From positions 1-64,000 of the forward strand of contig JAODTK010005560.1 of NCBI GenBank assembly GCA_026419785.1: 64,000 bases of DNA, written 5' to 3'. Source of the stretch: Sclerodactyla briareus (Eukaryota > Echinodermata > Holothuroidea > Dendrochirotida > Sclerodactylidae). Shown piece by piece: positions 1 to 12,680 of the stretch (position 1 is its first letter; every line of letters starts with the position of its first letter). Position numbers and translations under genes: made by a program. A model generated the notes under the pieces. That model worked only from the letters and a program-made list of their open reading frames with translations, had not been told where the DNA came from and made no database searches.

Positions 1-60
1 TTGCTGAATATAAGAAAATATATTGTCTTAGATATCCAAATCTTTCCTTTTCCTCTGCAG

Positions 61-514
61 ATTCCTCACGGATTCTCAGCCAGTGGCAGCTGTGGGCTCC
101 CCCCCACACCATCATCAATCATCATCCACCATCTACCCTTGTCCATCATCCAATACAGGAGTTCCGCAACTGGTTTACTTGCTGCTGTGAGCTCCCCACA
201 ACACCGCCATCAAATCATCTCAGCATCCTCCACCATCAGCGTCGTCCATCATCCAATACAGGAAGTTCCCCGCAGCTGTTCACCGTCGCTGCTCACAGGA
301 AGAGGTGAACCAGTTTGCAGTCTGGCAGAGATCATCATACCCTCGAGCACAGAGCTGAGCCGCTTAAATTTCAGGAGGAGCTACTCAACTTGAGAGCCGC
401 AAGTTGATTTAAAAAAGTCTCAGTCACTGACTTTAAAAAAAGCACCTTGAGGTGCAGAAGAAGCAGCTTGAAGTTCAGAAGAAGCTGCTTGCTGCCTTGG
501 AAGCACTGGAGTAA
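61..514 (+). CDS. Terminal exon of a probable Myb/SANT-like (Harbinger accessory) protein, frames broken
   Basis: A pyrimidine tract ending in CAG at 52-60 makes a good 3' splice site. The sequence after it is open from 61 to 393 (Ser/Pro/His/Ile-rich). Further on, coding character continues in two other frames: a glutamate/leucine-rich stretch from 345 (EHRAEPLKFQEELLNL) and a heptad-like C-terminus from 440 (KHLEVQKKQLEVQKKLL) that stops at TAA 512-514. A low-complexity linker followed by a short K/E/L/Q coiled coil at the very C-terminus is the usual tail of Myb/SANT-like DNA-binding proteins, including those carried by Harbinger transposons. The DNA-binding domain itself is not in the window. 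Three frames in 450 bp imply indels, either real decay or sequencing error. An AATAAA lies at 931-936. The family assignment is inference from the tail only. Confidence 0.4.
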
Positions 515-3500
515 AGTCGCTGCTACAGTTCTGGTGGACTGAGCAGTAGTTTCTGTTCAACTTTGTGCTTCTTAAGATTGGAAGCTTCTTTTTAAGGGGA
601 ATTACAATCATATTGTTAAACAACCAAACCATCGCGCCATATTGCCGCCTTTAATGACCTTTACCTTCACTAGTCAAAGATGTGCAACAGGTGATGAACA
701 AATCGGGTACAAGTTTGGTCACATCATCAAATAATGACTGTTTTGCTTCTTTTTTTCATATCCGATGTTACTTTTTTGATTCTGACGGCACCATGTGCTG
801 TTTGTCATTCCAAGTCTGTCAACAGCCTGAAACAGTGCACCTCCCATGGAACATGGCGATAGCTCTGGTTTTGAGCAGCAAATGATCAGTAGGCCCAAGT
901 GAAACTTACATTATCACCAATGTCTTACGTAATAAAATTGGCCCAAATTTCCTGAACAACCCCCCCCCAATTGCCTTTTTACAAGGACAATACATGTAAC
1001 GTTGACGAAAATCAGCTTGTGGGAGGAGATGCATTCCAGTCTATGTGTGAAATCTCATGGTAACTTTGGATCAAAAATCCTGAACAACCCGAAGATACTG
1101 TCTGGTTCAATTCCCCTTTGTCATTTAAACCTCCTTATACTTTTTTCATTGCTATAACTTTGGATTGAATATTATGGGACATGTCTTTTACCATTCTGAT
1201 AACTTCTATTTAGTGCATCAAACTCAGTAATGTGTGGCAATACTGGCAATATGACTGCGAAACAGTAGGACTATAATTTACTCATGTACACATGACACAT
1301 AGGAAGTCAATGATTATTATTCCACAAAAGAGTTTTGTGAAATGCTAACGGAGGAAACTCATCCAACAGCATGCCAACTAGTACGATTTCGCCATATTTC
1401 GTACGATCAATCATTAAGAATCGGACGTCCGATTTCTTACCATTGTTATATTTCGTGTAATCGTATTTATATGTACTAAACGTGCAATACCAAACCTGCA
1501 AATTGCAGTAATCATAAATTATACGATTTTGCCATATTTCGTACGATAATCATTAAGAATAGGGACGTACGTTTCTTCAACCATCGTTATGATTTGTGTG
1601 TATCTAATTATATGTACAGTAAACGGTGCATACAAAAACTGCTGTACAAATCGTTTTGGACAAGATTGGTTGCCCTTTGAAAGGGCTGAAGAGCTGTCCG
1701 CCGTCTGGGCTTTGCTGGTTCTTACATTTTGTAGAAAAATAAAACTCCATAGCATATTGCTTTGGCACTGTGTTTGCACGTCTGGATTAGACTAATGCAG
1801 CACTAGTAATTGTTATCATCATGTACAATATACTGTTATTAACCAATCTCCTTACCACCTACATGTTATTTTTAGAACCACTCTCTGCTGGAGCGTTATC
1901 GATGGTAGTCATGCAAGAACTCATAGTGCAAATTGCAGTACATAAATTTACTAACATTTTTCATAAATATGACATAAAAAACCCATATCTTGGCACATTT
2001 CACTTTTTTCCCATTCGACTCCAGAATAGTTATGTTCCTCATATTCCAGTTTACCCCTGCAATATTTCTCTAAATTCTCTGGTATGTATGGACTTGAAAC
2101 GGCAATGAATAGTTTATCTTACTCGACTACAGGAAAAGTGTTTATTTCATTCATCCTAAAAATACTTATTTGTAAAATAATAATTGCTTGCCAGATTTTG
2201 TTTGATGTGTGACCAGGCGAGGGCAATAGTTTACCTTACATTTAGGGCTCAGAAACACATTCACCAATACAATCTGTGTATTGATGCAACGATATATACA
2301 TGTGTGGTGGGGGGGGGGGGGTGGTAACCACTTCCTGCCTTATTGAGCAAAGAAGGTATGGCACCAATCTCATTCTAACTGCAGCCCCAATATACGTTGT
2401 TCTGCTGCTGGTGGAAATTCATCCGTCATCAGGAATTGGGCACATGTTCATAGGCCTCTTGGATGTGGTCGTCCTTACTCAAATTTAATAACACGCAGCA
2501 GCAGTTTATGGTTTTACATGCTCCTACGTGGTGTCCTTGACTCGGGGACCAGTACCGCTGAGGCACTGGAATTTATTCTTCACTCTGCCCATTAGCTGCT
2601 CTATGCTAGCTCTGTGGCCTCTGTGGATCTATTGGAAGAGACATTAAAAAATGGAGTGATGCTCCCATCTCCCCCATTAAATTCCTTCAAAGAATGGATA
2701 CTTTGGATTTTTTTGTTTCAAGTAGAAAACTTTTGTGAAATTAGTGTGTGTATCAAAAAGGTGTTTGTATGTACCCTCAGTGGAGATGTTTAAATTATTT
2801 ATGAATATCTGATTGTTGTGGTGCTAAGTGACCTATCAATAATTATTTTTTATTCTAAATCTATTAGTGTTTTTTGGCTTGAGGTAAAATAGGCTTCATG
2901 ACCAATTAGTAACGGTACGACCAGGTGTGCAACTGCCACTTTGAGTTTTAAATCACAAAGCCAACAAACGGAGTTGTTTTCTTGTTGCATGTATGTTGAT
3001 AGAAATAATTACCGGTTGTAAGCTTCTTCTGCAGTTGGCCCTGGATTCAGGATAGTCGTCATTAGCCAAGGCTGTAAGCATAGCCGGAATCTCCTAGTAA
3101 AAAGGCCTTGTAACTCCCATGCTGGTAGGCATGCCCCAGTCGCTTTCGTTTAGGAATGCGCTGTCTGATACTACCCGGGGCCACCGTGCAACAACATCAT
3201 TAGATCTTTTAATTTTGGCATCGCAACAAGTTTGCACGTTGATGCTGTAGACTCCTGTAGTAACAGATAAATATAGAAATTATTCTGTCATGCCTAAACA
3301 GTGAATACTCCAATAGATCCAATCTTACCTTACCCTAATGCCTTACACAAAGACATTGACTGGCAATTGCAATGTTGTAATTTTGACTCGCCAGAGTTTT
3401 TAAATCGAAATATTATTTGGTTTATGGCAATAAGCAGGTTATTTATATTTGTAATGATTGAACATAATCTTTTCCTGTTCTAAACTGAATTAATACTTCA

Positions 3501-5000
3501 TTTGGTATTAATGCAATAAGGCAGGTCCTTATTTTTAATGTATTGAACATAATCTTTTTTTTTTCCCCTGTTCTAAACTACTAATAATTTTGTCAGGATT
3601 CACCTAGTAAATATTTGAGGTCATGGATGTTTGTCTCGCTCAACAAAGTTCAGGAAGTACTTAGCATCACTTTGTTCATGTTTGTGTGTATGTGTATGTG
3701 TCCCACTTTCTTGTTAGCAGAGATTTATCTGAAAGCTAAGACGCTATTTTGATGAATTGTGTATGTAAGTACTCCAAAGGTGGGGGTTTGTGTGAACCGG
3801 ATTAGATTGTTAGGCACAACATTTTCATATCATGGTCAGGGTCACTGAAAGGTCATTCAATGTAGTCCTAATTTGCATACTTAGCCAATGTTGGGTTTGT
3901 CACGTTCCGCTATGGATCTTGGGTATGACTGAAGTCACTGGCTTTCATTCAGGTGGCCTGTTTGGTCAATTTCATGCCCAATTGCGTTTGAATTTTTAAT
4001 GATTTTGTATGTCTTGATGGGTATGGTCTACATTTTTTAATTACCCCGCAGTTTTTAACATTGCTCAAGTCATTGGAGGTTTCTCAAGTGTGTATATTTG
4101 CTTCATTCATGCAAATGTTCAAAGTTTCCAGAAACGTATTAGTGTCGGTCCCACTATTGTCTCCTGAGATATTTAGATGACGGAAGTGGAAGTATTGGTG
4201 CTAATTTTGTTGCATAATTTAGGCAATTTTTTTTTGTGTCACATTCCCACGAAACTTGTACTCCTTTAGTGAAATATGTTATCACATCAATAATATCCCA
4301 GAGTGTTCTTCATACTCCAATTCCATTCCAAAGGTACGGAATCACTAATCCTCCTCTTATTCTCAATTTACAAATTACTACAAAAACTATGCAAGGCAAA
4401 ACACCTCTCATCCTCTCCTGGTAAAAGTGTGACCCTCAAAAATTTGTTCAGTGTGTTAACAAGTCATGCTCGAGTCAATCCTTTTCAAAAAGGTAATGAC
4501 TCTAGCGAATGTTGAACATTTACCCCCCCTTGGAACGTACAGTGACTCGAGTCCAGTGACTCGACTCGATTCACAGAAAGCTCTCATATTCAGGACTCAG
4601 TCATATTTCATGCGACTCATTACAACTCTTTCCCTTAGGACACTTTGGTAAGGGTATCATAGTTCCATTCAAGCTTTGGAATATTCAAAAAAATAAGCAT
4701 AAATTATATTGAAAATGACTGCCATCATTTGATACAACACCACAAAAGAACTTCTGGCAAGATAACAGCACTGAAACTATCTCTAGTCTTTCTAGTCCTA
4801 AAATAATTGATCCGTCCGTGAATTTTCGCAAAAAATTATATGTTTTCTCGCCACAGAGATCAATACCACAAATCGACAATTTTGATCTAAGGGCAATTTT
4901 AGTCTCAAAAACCAAGCTATGCTGGTTGAGATATAGGAATCTGCATGTCACTCTGCTGTCCTAACTATCTCATCTATCTCTCCCTTCCGTGTGTCAACAA
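515..5000. other. No gene recognised; AT-rich non-coding stretch
   Basis: Apart from the 141-bp duplication and poly(C)/poly(G) runs near 961 and 2308, I see only short ORFs with no domain, no convincing splice-site pairs and no RNA gene. A direct-repeat-rich GACTCGAGTC string near 4540-4580 may mark the edge of an unidentified element. Confidence 0.4.
1382..1640. repeat. Two-unit tandem repeat, ~141 bp
   Basis: The string CCATATTTCGTACGAT recurs at about 1391 and 1532, embedded in matching context (ACGATTT.GCCATATTTCG, then CATTAAGAAT, GGACGT.CG, TTTCTT and a later TATATGTAC). The two units are about 141 bp apart and diverged. The short ORFs here on the minus strand are by-products. Confidence 0.6.
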
Positions 5001-5019
5001 TTTGGGCCTTTTGGACCCC

Positions 5020-5485
5020 CAACGTAATTCCTGTGATGGATGTCGACTAAACTTAGACACATTGATGTTTTATTGACCCATGGAAACATGTTTGAACCTT
5101 GTGAGATCAAGTCAAGGTCATTGAATGGGCATATAGGCCATTATGCGTAGATTTCAAAATGTTTCCTAACAAAGTTTGGTGCACAGCTGCTGTTGTCTAG
5201 TCATAATGATGATCTAACAGCTATACCTTCAGGTTTTTCAGGTATTTTTGTCCGATTCCCAACTTGGGCCGAGGCCCATTTTTTTTGAAAATTCCACAAA
5301 AGGTACTTCAAATGCATCTCCTCCACAAGCTTCTATTGATTTTCTTCAATGTTACAATGATGGTCCCTTGATTAGAGGGCCATTGGGGTGTTCATGAATA
5401 TTGGGCCCAGGGCCAAATTTGGGCCATAGCTCCATTATAATGAATACTACTGCAAAATCATGTAGAGTTTGTTGCAACATGAGGG
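5020..5485 (+). repeat. Dispersed 'paragraph' repeat, copy 1
   Basis: This stretch carries the ordered phrases GGTCATTGAA, ATAGGCCATTATG, TTTGGTGCACAGC, GGGCCGAGGCCCA, GTACTTCAAATGCAT, AGAGGGCCATTGGGG, TTGGGCCCAGGGCC and TACTGCAAAATC. The same phrases in the same order occur again at 43980-44830, and the first part also between about 41880 and 43010. It is an old interspersed repeat without coding capacity. Confidence 0.65.
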
Positions 5486-5735
5486 GGTACCTCCATTGCC
5501 GATTTTTTTTTTTCCAAGCCATGCGACAAACATGATTTTTATTCGCATGGTTATTCTGTTGGGATTCATTTCACCACTTTGACTTTTTACATTTGAGCGT
5601 TCGAGCTACAGCACCATTGGTGCTCTAGTTTTCCATTTTAACGAAGGCACTACCGCAATAGATTACTGCCAGTAATGGTAGCTCAGTGGAATAGTCTGTT
5701 TAAAAAACATGCGTTTGCTTTGTTCAACCTCTTAA

Positions 5736-6442
5736 TCAGCCCTCATTAACTCTATGTGCAGATGACCCTTTAAGCAATCGGGATTTGCCTAAACAAACTA
5801 TGTTGGTGATAGTCGAACCGGGTATCTGTTCTAGTATAAAGGAGCGATAGCCCCCCTCTATTTTAGGAACGGCTCCTCCATATCGTCTCGCTCCATCAGC
5901 TACTCCGTGACGGCAAGCGGATATGAAATAAAGGCTGCCTATGAACTCACCTTTCCGATTAACATACACATACTCCGCTGGCCCCAATGTCACACCATGA
6001 AGACTAATGTGTGTTCCGTCCTATGGCACCACACCTCCTCGGAAATCCCCGGATGGCAAGTAACTCTCCGCTTGCTTCTGTTGAACTTGGATTAGGTTGG
6101 ACGGGACTACGAAATGAATGGGCTTGCTAGCCTACACAGTTTCTCGGGTCCCACGTTTTAAACGACCCGGGATGCTGTCGCAATGCTGACACCATGAGGC
6201 TCAGGCGCCGAATGGGCGTCAGGGACGGACCCATGTCCCAAAAGCGAGCGCAATAAAAACTTGCAAGTGACGTAGCAGGGCATAATGTCGGCCTCGGTGG
6301 ATTGCCTCAATCGTGCTGCAGGGCTCGATGATCCTAATGACCATCCAAGGCGACTGAATCTATACTTTCTAAACATCTCTTCGTCCGTCCATAAATCCAA
6401 GGATAGTTCTGTCTCTGAATATCCTCTCTCTGCGCAGAGCAC
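5736..6442 (-). pseudogene. Harbinger (PIF/HARBI1-like) DDE transposase, broken copy
   Basis: Read on the minus strand, 6442-6158 encodes a segment with LWTDEEMFRKYRFSR, followed by a stretch ending in HGVSIATASRVV. These match the N-terminal region of Harbinger transposases, where a DDE.F..RYRFSR box is followed by a helix-turn-helix ending in STVSRVV. Further along the same strand, 5993-5736 encodes YVYVNRKGEF and, later, IPGSTITNIVCLGKSRLLK. These correspond to the YVNRKG..S box next to the first catalytic Asp and to the WPGSTHDSRIF..S.L box. The joining part, including the expected IDGTH motif, is spread over other frames and interrupted by stops, so no intact reading frame remains. It is probably a dead element, although indel errors in the assembly could exaggerate the damage. 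Confidence 0.7.
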
Positions 6443-6566
6443 GTTGGTTTATTCATCACACATTCCAACTGCCACGAACATTGCCATGATGAATTAGAAT
6501 GATGCTAAAATGAATAATGCTGGTGTATGTGAGGAATGTCAGTGTTGTTTGAATGAAAATTCCCGC

Positions 6567-6790
6567 CAAGGAGGACAGTGACACTTAGGAACATTCGTAG
6601 ACTAATTCAAGATCAACTAAAGTTAGGAACGAGTGGAGCACCATAGTTAGGAATGGCTTCTTCACTAAAAGCTTTATGAAATAGAAGTTAGGAATTTCCT
6701 AAAGTTAGGGACAGTTCTGGACTAGGAACAATTATCGTTCCTAAGTCCGGTTGGAATACATATTCCTAACTTTTATGAAATAGAGCCATG
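6567..6790. repeat. GTTAGGAA-rich block, possible Harbinger element end
   Basis: The word GTTAGGAA or its variant TTAGGGA appears repeatedly, and TTATGAAATAGA occurs twice (about 6675 and 6775). The outer edge reads TTTTATGAAATAGAGCC, so its complement starts GGCTCTATTTCATAAAA, a plausible terminal inverted repeat. It lies just outside the transposase's N-terminal end. No matching left end was identified. Confidence 0.35.
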
Positions 6791-7946
6791 GTTTTTGTTT
6801 CACCCGGTACTCAGAATTTTCTGGGCACAGCCCTGTTAAAATGAAGTAGAAGTAAAAATTAGTGCATTGATGTTGGAATGAATAATAGGCTCTAAAACTT
6901 ATGACACCAAAGACCTAAGGTCTGGCCTCTCTTATTAATGGGGAGATATTAGCTTGAAGCCAGGTCTCAGGAGGGACACCAGTCCAATGAATCGAGCTGG
7001 AATATCAGATTCAGCGCCAGAGCAAGTGTCAGCAGCTGCTGTAAGATATGCTAGGGATGATACCATCAGATCAGTTGACTAGTTAGGGTTCCAAGACTTT
7101 GCCAACTCCATTCAGGTCATTTCGGGAAAATGAAAATTTCTGCAGGGGTGGGGAAGGGGGTAATCGGGTATCCTGAGAAGGGTGTCATTTATGAGGAGTG
7201 AAAATTTCATTTTCGAACTGGTTATAATATTGAGAATTCAGTCTTTCCGTATTATCCGCACATCAGCCACACCATTTCCAGAGTTGTGACTATCACTAAA
7301 GGACAAAGGCAGGATTGGTTACAAATAGGTTATGATTGTGGGAGAATGGAAAGCTGTATCTGTAGGTCAAAAACCATTTCAGTTCGAGTGTGCCTTTGTG
7401 GAGTTATTGGCCTCAAAGTTGGGGCATTAAGCAGAGAAATGGGGGAGAATTCCACTTGCGCAGAATCCCAATTGTGCAATAACGCATGACGTCGCACATG
7501 GACAACACAGGAAATTTTGTGATGTATTTGATTGTGTCCATTGTTGGATAAGTCAAACATTAGCAGAAGTTATGTTGTCTTTCCCTCAACTAAAGTAACC
7601 ATCAACACCTACCAACCCACTATAGCAATCCTCTCCCAGATACTTAAATGCTTTTCGAGTGAAATAATGTTCGAATTCCAATAGAAAACGAGGAATGTTT
7701 GAAGGGTGTGCAAGGTATTACATCATTTATTATTGAATGAGGGGATCCATTCGATCTGTCTTGTGTAATACACAGGCTTCCCACAATACACAAAATGCAA
7801 ATGACTATAAATCCGTAACGGAAACTCCTATGAACTTCTCGGTTGAACTGATGCATTCAGTTTTCATCCAGCCATTGAATTTGCCCCTGTATAAATCATC
7901 CTGCAGCTGTCCTTAAGAATATGACTAGAGACACTGAATACGAGAG

Positions 7947-8162
7947 TCATTGCCCTTTCCAGAAGTAGTGACTTGGGTCATGACTCATTACAGCACGACC
8001 ATTTCTGAGATGGGGTATCCCAATAGAATCCACCTTGAGACTTTTGATGAAAGACCAGAACCTTATAGGGGCGTCACTACAAACAGTGGAGCTGTAACTC
8101 CTGTAGGCACGCACTTGGTTGCTTGAGTGAGTTAATTTTAGGCATATTTTTGGAGCGATCAT
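7947..8162 (-). pseudogene. Non-LTR retrotransposon (LINE) ORF2 fragment, pre-RT linker
   Basis: The minus-strand ORF contains RFWSFIKSLKVDSIGIPHL, which matches the conserved linker that precedes the reverse transcriptase domain in CR1/L2/jockey-like LINEs (pattern: FW.FIKS.R.DS.GI..L). Flanking coding sequence is decayed. In this strand's direction the fragment lies after the RT fragment at 8378-8655, the reverse of the order in an intact LINE. Confidence 0.6.
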
Positions 8163-8377
8163 AGCTGTTATAAAATCCCTTTCAAATTTGTGGCATTGAA
8201 GGCCATTGTATTAGAGAGTCAACTCCTGTATAGGTTTCCTCAATAACAAAAGAACAACAGTTGAATTACAAATCTTGCAATGCAGGCATTAGTTAATGAC
8301 AAAAAAAACTGATTAAAGTGGAGTTGCCGTAGTGTGTGGCCTGCCAAGTTGGTTGTTAATTTGATAGTAGACAAAAA

Positions 8378-8655
8378 ATTATCAGCAAAAAGCCTTAACT
8401 CACGATGGAGGTTCTGGAGCGATTATTGATATAATTGAGGAACAACAATGGTCCCAGCACAGTACCCTGAGGAGGAAAACACAGCTTTTCAAAACAGTTA
8501 GGGAAAAGTGCGACACTATGTTGCTAAGAAGGTTTGGAAATACAAGACAGGACATACTCCCACACCAAAGTGCTCAAGTTTCGGAGGAGGAGGAGACGAT
8601 TTATGGGGCACTGAATTGAAGGCCTCAGAGAAGTCAAAAGTGCCCTCAATTAAGA
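8378..8655 (-). pseudogene. LINE reverse transcriptase fragment
   Basis: Read on the minus strand, the stretch gives DFSEAFNSVPH, then KLEHFGV, then a decayed form of the GVPQGTVLGPLLF box (GYCAGTIVVPQLY), and finally RLFADN in place of the catalytic FADD. These are RT motifs in the usual order, with several frame changes. The second catalytic Asp is replaced by Asn as read. The fragment is inactive. Confidence 0.65.
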
Positions 8656-8861
8656 AATACGGGATCAGGATAATACAGCTGGGACGACCCCAAGTACTGT
8701 ATGGCTTGTGAGGTGTGAATGATAACTACCCCAATGAATGGATCAAGCCTATAAGTGTATTATGGTTCCAATAATGATACATAAATAATCTGCATGGCTT
8801 ATATAGCCACTTCAACGTTGTAGACGTTCTCAAATCTTACAGATAATGAATACATTGAACT

Positions 8862-8985
8862 GTTTTGAGGGTCAGGTCAAAGGTCAGGACTGGGGTCAAC
8901 AGAGGACAAAGTTTGAAAACCATGTGAACATGATAAGCCCCAAATTCTTAGTCACCAATCGGCAGAGGGAAAATTATAATTAGGC
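8862..8985 (+). repeat. Solitary diverged copy of the ~311-bp satellite family
   Basis: GGGTCAGGTCAAAGGTCAGG, GACAAAGTTTGAAAACC and GTGAACATGATAAG occur in the same order as in the array at 28120-30430. Similar shorter traces lie near 17085-17170. Confidence 0.5.
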
Positions 8986-8989
8986 ATGT

Positions 8990-11580
8990 GTTATAAATTT
9001 TTCAAACGATATTCAATTAAGGTTCATCTCGCTGTACGATAACAGACCAAGATTATTTTATTCTCGCCCTGTGCTCCCATTCAAATTCTCCAGTTTCAGA
9101 CACTGTCCATTTTAGGTAGTTCACTCTTTGCTTGTCATAGTATAAAAAGATCTCACGGCACGGGCAAGCCAAACCTTACTTGGCTGAATTGATTGGACAA
9201 GGTTTTCAAGGTAAACAAGATTGACATTCTGGCTATAGCACTGTAATTTAAAAATCTGGTAACAAGTATATGCCTGTGTACAGCAAAGCAGAGGCCTATT
9301 AGCAATTAGACAATACCGACTAATACCTACTACCTACGAATAGGGGTTTGTTTAAAATTATAGTGCTGTGAGTGAATTCCAAATCCCGTCAGTAGCATAT
9401 TAAGTGCTTTTATAGACATGCGATGCGTGAATAGGCGAACGCCAGGGCAAATTCCCCCCAGAAAAAGGCGAATCGCTTGTCACCGTCGCATAGGTATTTA
9501 TTAGGCACACGACTAGCGAACTAAAAAGGGTGAGGCAAGTCAGGCAACACTGATGAGCGGCTAGTTAGCATGAAGCGGAATGAATATGGCGCTGTAATGT
9601 CACGCAGCTAGTAAAGGACATGTTAAAAATTAGGCAAGATGTCATTATTTCCACAGGTATATGGATGGTACACTCCTTTGGGAAGAAACAGGTGATGAGA
9701 ATTGCAGACGTTGACGGGCATTCCACCCAATCAACGGCAAGGGCTAAGGGCTATGCGGCCTTAGGGCTAGGGGCCTATTTTTGAACCATGTAGTCCTAGA
9801 GAATTTCAGAGTGACACACTTCTAAAAATAAAGAGTGAATGTCACTCCATGATCCGTGTGGTGGTCCCCCCCCCCCCCACAACCCAACCCCTGCGTCTAC
9901 GCCCTTGAGTTTCGTTGGATTCTCATGCGCTTAGGGGTATGGATAACATTTGTCCAATATGGTCCTGCAATATTTAAAAATGATAGAAAAAACGGTCACT
10001 GGAATTCAAGTAATTGCGCCTATTTGAATAACCTTGGGCAATTTTATCCAACATTTCCAGAAACATAATGTAGTACTCCTTCGGTATAGACATAGTCAAA
10101 GATCAGTTCTAATGAATTGAAAGGCAATATTTAGTGCCATTAATAGACGGCACACCTAGAGCGGGCAACTATATACACCTCGATAATGTCACAGATTTTG
10201 CTGGTATTATCTGCTAACTGGCAATTCATGTCTGTCAACTTCTAAAGTAAGGTTGGTTTAACATCACTGAGGCCAACATATTAAAAAAAACATGAAAAGT
10301 AAAAAAAAGGTTGAAGACTGTGGGGAGGTGAAACCATTGTTTATTCCTGGCCCCAGACAGAAGGATTTCTGCCGTCATGCATGTTCCGTGTCGAAAATTT
10401 TTTTTACTTGCCGTGAAAGGCACCAAGCCATTTTCTCAGCCAATTGTACATCCTTAGATGAATTCTAAGATATAACTTATGCAGCCAATTGCAAGTATTC
10501 TGAATGAGGGATTTTTTTGATAGTGGGACAGAACTTTGACAGCCATTGGGGGTTGTCAGTCACCCACGACCCTCTTGTGATGAGGGGGTGGTCAACCACT
10601 GGAACGGAGAAGTGATCCCCCATATAGGTCTTTTTCCCACATAACACATTGTCTTAGTTCACTGTTTCCGGAGCAAGTAATCACAAATTCCTTGGCGTCC
10701 TTGCTTAAGTGTAGAAATTTATATATATATATATATACCTAATGGGGGACAAAAAACAGCCCTACCCTGGTTCTGGATAAGAGCTGTCATTAGTGTGATG
10801 AGTAAGCGCATACCTTTCTGAGTAGATGTGCAAAGAGGCGATGTCGACACATCACCTCTGCAATTGAAACCGTGATTCAAAAAGTGGCATTGATTGATTG
10901 GCAAAGACTAACTGTTGAAAAGGTGTGGTGCTTTGAGGCGATATCACATAGTATCAGCTGGCAAATCTATAAAGGTCATATTGCAAGGGGAATTTCCAAA
11001 TGGAGTATTAACCAACAAGCGCGTGACCATCGAAAGAGGGCGCCCAAGGGGTACCCCAGATCTTTAGAAATGACACTTCGGACATGATATGACCGATATA
11101 CACTTGTTCTCCAGTTCTAATTCTGGTTTGTCCCCGAGCACGGGGTGGGAGGCGGGGGGGAAGGGGGGAATTCAACTCACTCTTTCAGGCAATCGTCCTA
11201 CACCATCCGCCATATTGCTTGCTTTTGCGGGGTCCTCCACGTGAGCCCAACTTTCTTGATTCTCCACTTCCACCATGCGATTTTCAGTCTCCCTCACTTC
11301 TTGTTCCATTCCACTTACATGGTAAATCACACTTTCACATGCTCATTATCCTTGCTTTTGATCCACTTCCACCAATTCATGAATTCTCGTATCCATCACT
11401 CTTAAATTCCCACGGTGCTCCATTGCCATCCCCTTTCATTTGTAGATCGGGCGGCTAACGCGACTCAGTTTCATCCTCTGGCATTCCTCTTCCATCCAGC
11501 ACTCCCTGACAGCTAGAGCCCATTATCACAAGAATCCAAACCCCACCCCCCCCCCCCCCCCCCTCCCCCCCCCCCAACTT
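8990..11580. other. No gene recognised
   Basis: Only short uninterpretable ORFs are present. Visible structure is limited to a poly(C) run at about 9869, an alternating TA run at 10721-10737 and a purine/pyrimidine-biased stretch beginning near 11140 with a long poly(C) run around 11546-11575. The missing first galactokinase exon could lie here or left of the window, but I found no GEHTDY-coding sequence. Confidence 0.35.
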
Positions 11581-11639
11581 ACCATCTCTACTTGCTATTC
11601 GGAGGGGGACAGCTAGCCTTCCGTTTTCTTTCTCTCTTT

Positions 11640-11940
11640 GCCCTCACAACTTCATCCCTGATATTAACGCTCTCAGTTAGACCATACAGCATACTGTAGC
11701 TGCTTCCGTCCTCTGATCCATCGTTCTATTTCATTCATAATCCTCTCATAGTGTTCCTTCCAGTCTCTTCTCTGACCATCACTCGCAGCTTTGCCGTCAC
11801 TCGCTACTAATAAATCGACCTCCTTCAACACCTCTCTCTTCCTTTTTCATTGACTTAACAACCCAAACACCTTGTTGGATTCTCACGCAAACTTTGCACA
11901 ACTCATCCTCGGCCCTCCTTTCTCTATAGCATTTGACAAC
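11640..11940 (-). pseudogene. LINE ORF2 fragment (between endonuclease and RT)
   Basis: On the minus strand an open stretch reads VASDGKAASDGQRRDW, then KEHYERIMNEIE. This matches the conserved (D/N)..G........W..HYE.L.N.E segment that precedes the RT domain in many non-LTR retrotransposons. The surrounding sequence on this strand is purine-rich and coding-like but carries stops. The plus strand therefore looks pyrimidine-rich. Confidence 0.55.
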
Positions 11941-12680
11941 ACCTTCTGTGCCCGATTCTTCGGGTTTTGCTAACTTGCTCTATTCTCTCGTTCTGTTTTG
12001 CATCTTGTTTATACACCACCTCCTCCTTCTGCCATATTCACTCCCTTCCACCTCCTCTTCCACTACCATGGGCTACCTTGATCTCTCATGCTTTTGTCTT
12101 CCAGATCAGGGTTGTGTCAGCACTTGTGACCTCTCCAACTCCAAAATTTTGCTCTTAATTCTCCCTCCTCCAGATTCCGCACATTCTCCTTCTACTGCCC
12201 AAGATATATAAAGTGTGTTTATAGAACAATGAAGAAATCTTCAGGGGCATAGATGGTCTGAGTTCTAGGGACAATATTCTTGAAGATTATAGCAACCATG
12301 TTTACCCACAAGGGTGGTGTGAGAGTATCGAGCAGAGTGCCACTATAGGTATGGTGGGGGGGAGCAACCAAGAACATATTGGTGTTAAGTATCTCTAATT
12401 CTTTGGCAAAGAGCATGTGAATCACCAATGAAGCGGGGCTAGGCTACCCCCAGATGAAGGTGCCGTTTCGAAATTATACAAAAAATTATATATCACGGTT
12501 TTTCAGGAGCTTCCTGCCGTGCATCCATTATTGTAACATTCTTGTGCGCTGCTCCGAGCGCATTTGTTTTTTCAATATTTTCCATTATTTTCACTTTTCA
12601 GGAACAGACTACCAGTCAAAGCAGTAGTTTAGTATGATGCCTCCTTTCACAATTCAGACAACGTTGTTGGTTTTCTCCAG

